A stretch of 53,359 nt of DNA from Planctomycetota bacterium (GTDB taxonomy: Bacteria > Planctomycetota > Phycisphaerae > SM23-33), in assembly GCA_012729725.1 (NCBI GenBank), contig JAAYCO010000246.1:1-53359 (forward strand), written 5' to 3'. The notes under the pieces were generated by a model. That model was not told the origin of the DNA and did no database searches. It saw nothing but the letters and a program-made list of their open reading frames with translations. Shown here piece by piece: positions 46,887 through 53,359 of this stretch (positions are counted from its first letter, which is position 1; every line of letters begins with the position of its first letter). The position numbers and the translations under genes were made by a program.

Positions 46887-49517
46887 ATGAACACAGCATG
46901 GCGCTTCTCGTATCGTAGTCTGGACCAGCTTCTTGAAGATGTAAAACGCCTGGGGCTGGACCTTCCCGTTTCCCGCGATTTCTCAATTCTCGCCAAGCCC
47001 GTCTCGTTCGGGCGAAAGACCGCGCCCAATCGCCTGGCGGTTCACCCGATGGAAGGCTGCGACGGGCTCGACGACGGCTCGCCCAGCGACCTGACCATCC
47101 GCAAGTACCGCCGATTCGCAGCGGGCGGCGCGGGCCTGATTTGGTGGGAGGCGTGCGCCGTCACCCCCGAGGGCAAGGCCAACCCGCGCCAGATAAGCCT
47201 TACCGACGACAGCGCCCCGGCCTTCAAGCGCATGCTGGACGAGTCGCGATCCGCAGCCGTCGAAGCCAACGGCCCCGCCCCGGTTTGCATCCTTCAGCTC
47301 ACCCACAGCGGCAGGTACAGCAGGCCCGGCCTAAAGCCCGCGCCTATCATCGCCCATCATTCCAGCGTGCTCGACGGGCGACACAACCTGCCCCCCGATT
47401 ACCCGCTGATAACCGACGAGCAACTCGACGAACTGCAACTCGCCTTCGTCAAGGCAGCGCTGCTGGCCAGGCAGGTGGGTTTTGACGGCGTGGACATCAA
47501 GAGCTGCCACCGTTATCTGCTTAGCGAACTGCTTGCATCGTTCACCCGGCAAAACAGCAGGTACGGCGGTAGCTTCGAGAACCGCATCCGCATGCTGATC
47601 GAAACGGCAGGCAAGATCAGGCAGGCTGTTGGCGAGGATATGGAAGTATCCAGCCGGCTTAACGTGTACGACGCCATCGAGCACCCCTTCGGCTGGGGCG
47701 TTTGCAGAGACGACGTTTCGAAGCCCGACCTGGCCGAGCCGTTGGCCCTGATCGCCCAGCTTCGCCGCGTTGGATATCGCTGCCTGAACGTCTCCATCGC
47801 CAACCCGTACTTCAATCCGCACGTTAATCGCCCCGCCGATTGGATGATCGCCAACTGGCCCGAAGCGCCCGAGCACCCGCTCAAGGGCGTCGCCAGGTTC
47901 GTTCACATTGTCCGGCAGGTTCAGCAGGCCAACAAGGATCTGGCGGTAATCGCCGGCGGATACTCGTGGTTGCGGCAGTACATGCCGTTTGTCGCCGCCG
48001 CTGCCGTCGAGGCAGGGTGGACGACGATGGTCGGCCTGGGCAGGGGGGCGCTGGCGTACCCCGAATTCGCACGCGACATCATCACCGGCAAGGGCATGGA
48101 CGCTCACAAGGTGTGCATCGCGTGCAGTTCATGCACGCAGATAATGCGCGACGGCGGGCGCAGCGGCTGCGTCGTGAGAGATTCCGAGATCTACGGCCCG
48201 ATCTTCCGCGAGGGCAGGCGATCGGACCCCCTGGTGATCCGCGAAATGGCTTCGCGCTGCCGGCGCTGCGCCGACGCCATGTGCAAAACCGCGTGCCCCG
48301 CGGGTGTTGATATCCCCGGCTTCGTGGGCGCTGTCGCCGACGGTGACGAAAAGGGCGCTTACGAAATTCTGCGGCAAAGCAACGCGCTGCCGGGCATATG
48401 CGGCGCGGTGTGCCCCGTCGAGGTGCAGTGCCAGTCGGCGTGCGTGCAGCGGCTGCTGGGTGAGGGTCCGGTGCAGATCGCTGAAATCCAGCGCCGCCTG
48501 TCGCTCAAGGCAATTGCAGAAGGATGGGCGGGACTGAAGGTTCCGCTGGAGGCAACCGGAGTGAAGGTCGCCGTTATCGGCGCGGGCCCGGGCGGCCTGG
48601 CTGCTACGGCCGAGCTGCTTCGGCTGGGGCACTCGGTAACGGTCTTCGAGCGGACTGCCGCACCCGGCGGAAAGCTCGGCAGCGTGATACCAACCTCGCG
48701 GCTGAGAGCCGAAGACGCCCGCGCGGAAATCGAGGCGGTATTCGCGATGCTTCCGCCGCACAGGCTGACGTGGCGATACGAAACGCCCCTTGGGGCGAAG
48801 TTCACGCTGGACGACCTGCTGAGCGAGGGCTTTGACGCCGCCGTGCTGGCGATAGGGCTGGGCAACGGACCTTCGCTGACGGCAGCGGGCAGGCCCGAAG
48901 GCGCGATGGACGCCGATGCGTTCCTGCGGCATATGAACCACAATCCCGACCATCGCTGCCCGGCCCGCGTTGCGGTGATCGGCGGTGGAAACACGGCAGT
49001 GGACTCGGCGGTCATGGCCCGCCGCCATGGAGCGACCGACGTTTACCTCGTCTACAGGCGAAGCTATGAACAGATGCCCGCCTGGCCAAAGGAACGCGAC
49101 GAGGCCCTGCACGCCGGCGTTCACCTGATGCTGTTGTGCCAGCCGACCGGATACAAGACCGACAGCGGCGGCAGGGTCGCGTCGCTCAAGGTGATGCGGA
49201 CGAGGCTCATTGCCACCGACACCGGCAGGCGGGCTCCCCAGCCGATCCCCGGCAGCGAGTTCCTGCTCGATGTGGACCTGGTTGTCGAGGCCATCGGCGA
49301 GAGCATAGATCCCATCCTTGCCAACGTGCTGGGCGGCGTTGAGCTGACCGACGACGGATTGATAAAGGTTGATTCGAAAACCCTCGCCACCACCCGCCCA
49401 GGCGTCTGGGCGGCCGGCGACGTTGTCAACGGCGGCGCCACAGTTGTTCAGGCAATCGCCGAAGGCAAACGCGCCGCCGACGAAATAGACGCCTTCGTTT
49501 CCGCCGCCAAACGTTGA
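46887..49517 (+). CDS. Fused OYE-type flavin oxidoreductase and GltD-like FAD/NAD(P) oxidoreductase
   Basis: N-terminal barrel (NRLAVHPMEGCDG, ILQLTHSGRYSRPG). Fe-S CIACSSCTQIM. GltD-type CRRCADAMCKTACPAGVDIPGF...CGAVCPVEVQCQSAC. VAVIGAGPGGLAATAEL and VAVIGGGNTAVDSA. Confidence 0.92.
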   Translation: MNTAWRFSYRSLDQLLEDVKRLGLDLPVSRDFSILAKPVSFGRKTAPNRLAVHPMEGCDGLDDGSPSDLTIRKYRRFAAGGAGLIWWEACAVTPEGKANPRQISLTDDSAPAFKRMLDESRSAAVEANGPAPVCILQLTHSGRYSRPGLKPAPIIAHHSSVLDGRHNLPPDYPLITDEQLDELQLAFVKAALLARQVGFDGVDIKSCHRYLLSELLASFTRQNSRYGGSFENRIRMLIETAGKIRQAVGEDMEVSSRLNVYDAIEHPFGWGVCRDDVSKPDLAEPLALIAQLRRVGYRCLNVSIANPYFNPHVNRPADWMIANWPEAPEHPLKGVARFVHIVRQVQQANKDLAVIAGGYSWLRQYMPFVAAAAVEAGWTTMVGLGRGALAYPEFARDIITGKGMDAHKVCIACSSCTQIMRDGGRSGCVVRDSEIYGPIFREGRRSDPLVIREMASRCRRCADAMCKTACPAGVDIPGFVGAVADGDEKGAYEILRQSNALPGICGAVCPVEVQCQSACVQRLLGEGPVQIAEIQRRLSLKAIAEGWAGLKVPLEATGVKVAVIGAGPGGLAATAELLRLGHSVTVFERTAAPGGKLGSVIPTSRLRAEDARAEIEAVFAMLPPHRLTWRYETPLGAKFTLDDLLSEGFDAAVLAIGLGNGPSLTAAGRPEGAMDADAFLRHMNHNPDHRCPARVAVIGGGNTAVDSAVMARRHGATDVYLVYRRSYEQMPAWPKERDEALHAGVHLMLLCQPTGYKTDSGGRVASLKVMRTRLIATDTGRRAPQPIPGSEFLLDVDLVVEAIGESIDPILANVLGGVELTDDGLIKVDSKTLATTRPGVWAAGDVVNGGATVVQAIAEGKRAADEIDAFVSAAKR

Positions 49518-49562
49518 GGCATTAATAAAAACTATTTACTAAACTACATCTATCGTAATAAT

Positions 49563-49720
49563 GGGCACAACGCGAGAGCCCCGCATGGCAATGCGGGGAC
49601 CTGGCTTCCCGTCGCGTAGCGACACCTCGCCGTTAATGCCGGCACGAAGATGCTCTTCGTCTCGTTTGCGCGTGATCACGACGCAAACGAACGAGAACCG
49701 GAATGAGGTTGCGCTGCGCA
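49563..49720. repeat. Palindromic repeat element, copy B (right terminus missing)
   Basis: GAGCCCCGCATGGCAATGCGGGGACCTGGCTTCCCGTCGCGTAGCGACACCTCGCCGTT, CGTGATCACG centre, then GAGGTTGCGCTGCGCA. Confidence 0.8.
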
Positions 49721-50437
49721 AAGCGCGCGTTTAAGGGCGACTTTGTAGTCTCGACCGGGTCTTGTCCGGTCGATCATGCCGCACAACTCAAGATGATCCG
49801 CAGCCTCATGCACGGCCTTGCGGGTAGCGCCGCACAGGCGGGCCAACTGGGCTTCAGAAGCCCCGGATGTCGCGTCATATTGAAGACACGCCAGAATGGA
49901 CGCTCGCAAACCGCCGCTCAAAATCGCTCGAACCTGCATTGACGGGTTCTTCTCCATGATCCAGTCGAGCGGGCGGAGGGCATCGGTCTTCAACTCGATG
50001 TCTTCGGTCCACAGGTTCCACCGCTTCGAAACCTTTGAAGCCCGCGACCGGGCGAATTCAGCAAGCCCGTTGCTGGCTCTGTCGGCGGTGAATAACGGCA
50101 TTTGCGTTGATGCGGGGCCGCAAGCGGACTTGGCCGCAGCAAAGACGTCGGTGTGGCACATCGTGTCAACGGTATCAAGAAGTAGGCCCAGAACTGCTAC
50201 GGCGGCGGGGTCCTCAGCCTCGCCAACCATTCGCCTCAGGCGATGCCTGGCAACCAGACGCCCGTAGTGCGACAGCCAAGTCGCGGCCATGATGAACAAC
50301 CGAGGACTGCCTGGAATCGCTGTGGCCGTGTCCAGAAGCAAACGCTCCAAATCGGGTGTCTGCCGAGACGGCGGCACGTTAAACAGCACGCCCAGACGAC
50401 ACCATCGCCTGACGAGTATCTGGTTGGAGCCGTTCAT
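49676..50437 (-). CDS. Winged-helix-domain protein, candidate partner of the nucleotidyltransferase
   Basis: C-terminal wHTH segment RASILACLQYDATSGASEAQLARLCGATRKAVHEAADHLELCGMIDRTRPGRDYKVALK. 4-bp ATGA overlap with the upstream gene. Confidence 0.7.
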   Translation of the reverse strand: MNGSNQILVRRWCRLGVLFNVPPSRQTPDLERLLLDTATAIPGSPRLFIMAATWLSHYGRLVARHRLRRMVGEAEDPAAVAVLGLLLDTVDTMCHTDVFAAAKSACGPASTQMPLFTADRASNGLAEFARSRASKVSKRWNLWTEDIELKTDALRPLDWIMEKNPSMQVRAILSGGLRASILACLQYDATSGASEAQLARLCGATRKAVHEAADHLELCGMIDRTRPGRDYKVALKRALCAAQPHSGSRSFAS

Positions 50438-50991
50438 GGCAGTTGGCCCTCAAGGAGACGAAGATACTCCTGAGCCGAAGCCACCTGATCCAGATCTGCT
50501 TTGCGGCAGGGTGTCCTCAGCATGTTCAGGTACTTTCGCACGAATGCGACCTCGTCGGGGGTGATCCGCATCTCCGCGATATCTTCGCGATCTGGGGCGC
50601 GGTGGGCGAAGACCTTCATGGCCAAGAGGTCCAGCCGGCAGGCAGCGTAGATCTTCAGCTTGCCATAGGTGGCGATGTGTTGGCGGCGGCTGCGCCAGCC
50701 GTCAGGAAGAACGTTTAACTGTCGAATCTGATCGTTGAACCATGTCGGAGGCAGCTTCATCTTCGTCGCGGCCATTTGCGCCGCCTGTTCGACCGCCGCT
50801 GCCGCGGCGGAAGGAGCGAAGTCCGCCACATCGCAATCGCCCGTGGTCCGGTCAGGCCTCAAGACTCCGATGAGCATGCCCGCGGCGCCGCCGATGAGCA
50901 GAATCTCCACCTCAAGAGGCCAATCGAGCAGATTGCCCACCATTTTCAAGGCTTCGAGCATGTCCGCAGCCGTAAGGTGTGTCTGTGTCAC
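50434..50991 (-). CDS. Nucleotidyltransferase-fold protein (AbiEii/DUF6036-like)
   Basis: EILLIGGAAGMLIGVLRPDRTTGDCDVADF: GG motif and DxD (DCD) of minimal nucleotidyltransferases. DLLAMKVFAHRAPDREDIAEM is typical of this group. Confidence 0.78.
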   Translation of the reverse strand: MTQTHLTAADMLEALKMVGNLLDWPLEVEILLIGGAAGMLIGVLRPDRTTGDCDVADFAPSAAAAAVEQAAQMAATKMKLPPTWFNDQIRQLNVLPDGWRSRRQHIATYGKLKIYAACRLDLLAMKVFAHRAPDREDIAEMRITPDEVAFVRKYLNMLRTPCRKADLDQVASAQEYLRLLEGQLP

Positions 50992-51012
50992 GGTTCATCT
51001 CCAACCATATTA

Positions 51013-51029
51013 GTATAGTATTACTATAC
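51013..51029. promoter_or_regulatory. Perfect palindrome, candidate operator of the NTase-wHTH operon
   Basis: GTATAGTA-T-TACTATAC, 21 bp upstream of the reverse-strand ATG at 50991. Confidence 0.65.
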
Positions 51030-51218
51030 CAATACCGCCGCGGGCAAACAAGGGTTGTCTTTGCGTTTGCGAATGATGCCGACCCTTTGAACGAACGCGC
51101 TCAGATACATGATCAGGCTATATGGGGACGGGGGCTTGACTTCCTTCGCGAGGGGAAACCTTGTCAAAACCGACAGGCCGGAAAGCGCTTTTGCTCAAGT
51201 CATGATCCATACCGTCCG

Positions 51219-51602
51219 ATGACAACCATTAGCGGCCACAGAGGCCGTCAAACACCCGACACCGAGGCAGACATGGTAACGATCGAAGGCGAATGGATTG
51301 AGTTTAAGTTCTTCCGTCCACAGGCCAGGCAGGTCCATCTGGCCGGCGACTTCAACAACTGGCGTCACGGCGAATTGCCGATGTCCCAGTTGGACGCCGG
51401 TTATTGGGTCGCGCGCCTTCGCCTTCCGGCAGGGGAGTTCCGATTCCGCTACTGCGCAGACGGCGAATGGTTCACAGACTACGCCGCCTTCGGCGTGGAA
51501 CCGGGCCGGTTCGGCCTCGACAGCATCCTTCGCATCCCGCACAAGAGCCTGCAAATGCCCGTCAAGCCCGCCGCCGAAAAGCGACAGGTGGCTGCTGCCT
51601 AA
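51219..51602 (+). CDS. Stand-alone CBM48/AMPK-type glycogen-binding domain protein
   Basis: IEFKFFRPQARQVHLAGDFNNWRHGELPMSQLDAGYWVARLRLPAGEFRFRYCADGEWFTDYAA. Alternative start at 51273. Confidence 0.85.
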   Translation: MTTISGHRGRQTPDTEADMVTIEGEWIEFKFFRPQARQVHLAGDFNNWRHGELPMSQLDAGYWVARLRLPAGEFRFRYCADGEWFTDYAAFGVEPGRFGLDSILRIPHKSLQMPVKPAAEKRQVAAA

Positions 51603-51625
51603 ATACCGCATTCGGAAAACGCGCT

Positions 51626-51704
51626 GATCACATTCGAACGAAAACGGCGTGGTTTCGCCGCGCGATGACAATTGGCTTTCCCCCATTTGCCGTGCGGGGC
51701 TTTC
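51626..51704. repeat. Palindromic repeat element, copy C (right half only, degenerate)
   Basis: GATCACATTCGAACGAAAACGGCGTGGTTTCGCCGCGCGATGA...CCCCCATTTGCCGTGCGGGGCTTTC matches the right half of copy A. Confidence 0.65.
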
Positions 51705-51723
51705 CGCCCTCTCGTATCAGCGT

Positions 51724-52491
<768 letters not shown>

Positions 52492-52554
52492 ATCGAAAAA
52501 ATCCCTCCAGGCAAGGGCAGGCGACAAATCCGAATCACCCCCATGCGCCAATAT

Positions 52555-52714
52555 CAGCGCCGCGCAGGAAGCCCCGCATGGCCATACGGGGTTTCCTGCG
52601 TCGCGCTGATTGTGGTTCATGGGTGTTATTCGAACAACAAACAACGGCGAGGATTCGCTGCGCGATAACAGTCAGGTCCCCGCATTTCCATGCGGGGTTT
52701 CTTGCGTCGCGCTG
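52555..52714. repeat. Palindromic repeat element, copy D (terminal hairpin plus a right half)
   Basis: CAGCGCCGCGCAGGAAGCCCCGCATGGCCATACGGGGTTTCCTGCGTCGCGCTG, then AACGGCGAGGATTCGCTGCGCGATAACAGTCAGGTCCCCGCATTTCCATGCGGGGTTTCTTGCGTCGCGCTG. Confidence 0.85.
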
Positions 52715-52772
52715 TTCTGCTCATGGCGTGTTGTGCGAAGCATCTGGGCTGATTTAGAGCAAACTAGGTATA

Positions 52773-52801
52773 TTGACAGGTCGTGATAAACGTGGTATAA
52801 T
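52773..52801 (+). promoter_or_regulatory. Perfect sigma-70 consensus promoter
   Basis: TTGACA (52773-52778), 17-bp spacer, TATAAT (52796-52801). Confidence 0.85.
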
Positions 52802-52840
52802 GCAACCCGCAAATCAGATCTCAGAAGCGGGAGTAATAAC

Positions 52841-53359
52841 ATGCGTATCGGAGATCGCCGCGGGTTGTCATGGGAGACCAAAAAGGCTCTATCATGCCTC
52901 AGATACATCGCATTGACAATCCCCATCAAACCGCCGTCGGGCTACAAGGGAACCGTCAGCAGGTATAAACAAAAAAGAAAGCATGAACTCGCTCGCGAAC
53001 GCAAATTGGTTCTCAACAGGCTCAAGGCAAAACTCGCAAGCGCACGACGACGCTCCGCCAGGATCTGCGCCGAACGGATTAATGACGAAACATGGCCGGC
53101 CGAGATCCCGCCAATCGCCCTCAAGAAGGCCGAAGATGGCGGACCAGGGTTCCCTATTTTACCAGACCCGCGATACGCCAACCTCATGTCGATGGAGGAT
53201 ATGGATGAGCCCGAAACGACACCAAATCTGCAAGTCGAGATCCTGCAAGAAGATACAAACCACTCCAAACGACTCCAAATGGAGCAGGACGCCGTAGTCG
53301 ATAATTCCGACGACGATGTCAATAATATCGCCGCCACTTTCAAGAAGTCCGGCGGGCGG
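52841..53359 (+). CDS. Unrecognised protein with a basic N-terminal half; runs off the right edge
   Basis: 173 codons open to the window end after ATG 52841 with GGGAG RBS: MRIGDRRGLSWETKKALSCLRYIALTIPIKPPSGYKGTVSRYKQKRKHELARERKLVLNRLKAKLASARRRSARICAERINDETWPAEIPP.... Not in the ORF track because the stop is outside the window. Confidence 0.7.
   Translation, partial: MRIGDRRGLSWETKKALSCLRYIALTIPIKPPSGYKGTVSRYKQKRKHELARERKLVLNRLKAKLASARRRSARICAERINDETWPAEIPPIALKKAEDGGPGFPILPDPRYANLMSMEDMDEPETTPNLQVEILQEDTNHSKRLQMEQDAVVDNSDDDVNNIAATFKKSGGR

Noticed and set aside
48129-49124. 331-aa reverse ORF across the GltD-like part of the fusion enzyme
   Set aside because: Antisense to conserved FAD/NAD motifs.
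52942-53343. 133-aa reverse ORF at the right edge
   Set aside because: Ser/Leu-rich antisense of the forward frame, which has a consensus promoter and RBS.

Overview
The 53.4-kb window is GC-rich and densely coding. It looks like a chromosome segment from a Planctomycetota/Phycisphaerae-like bacterium; that lineage is inferred from gene content, not searched. I found no rRNA, tRNA, CRISPR array, phage module or transposase.

Housekeeping genes: rsmA, ribF, a DHH phosphoesterase (nrnA-like), a MazG-like protein, waaA, proB, a DUF2520-like protein, an HU/IHF-like protein, proC, clpB and scpB.

Carbohydrate and cell-envelope genes: GH20-like, GH35-like and GH106-like hydrolases, a TIM-barrel hydrolase, a ceramidase-like protein, a DegT aminotransferase, a sugar isomerase-like protein, a NahK-like kinase plus a sugar nucleotidyltransferase, an L,D-transpeptidase and a VanX-like dipeptidase.

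Uncharacterised module: a four-gene set of a large membrane protein, an ABC ATPase, an ABC permease and a HEAT-repeat protein.

Most interesting signals:
(1) A translationally coupled nucleotidyltransferase + winged-helix pair (49.7-51.0 kb), resembling a reversed-order AbiE-type toxin-antitoxin system. A perfect 8+1+8 palindrome lies just upstream. Degenerate copies of a previously unlisted palindromic repeat family bracket the pair, and one copy supplies the C-terminus of the winged-helix protein.
(2) A sigma-54 (-24/-12) promoter match upstream of clpB, with nested inverted repeats about 150 bp further upstream.
(3) A perfect sigma-70 consensus promoter driving an unrecognised basic protein at the right edge, absent from the ORF track.
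(4) A LacI-family sensor fragment without a DNA-binding domain, abutting an oppositely oriented coding remnant.

All family calls come from reading motifs by eye; no database search was run.
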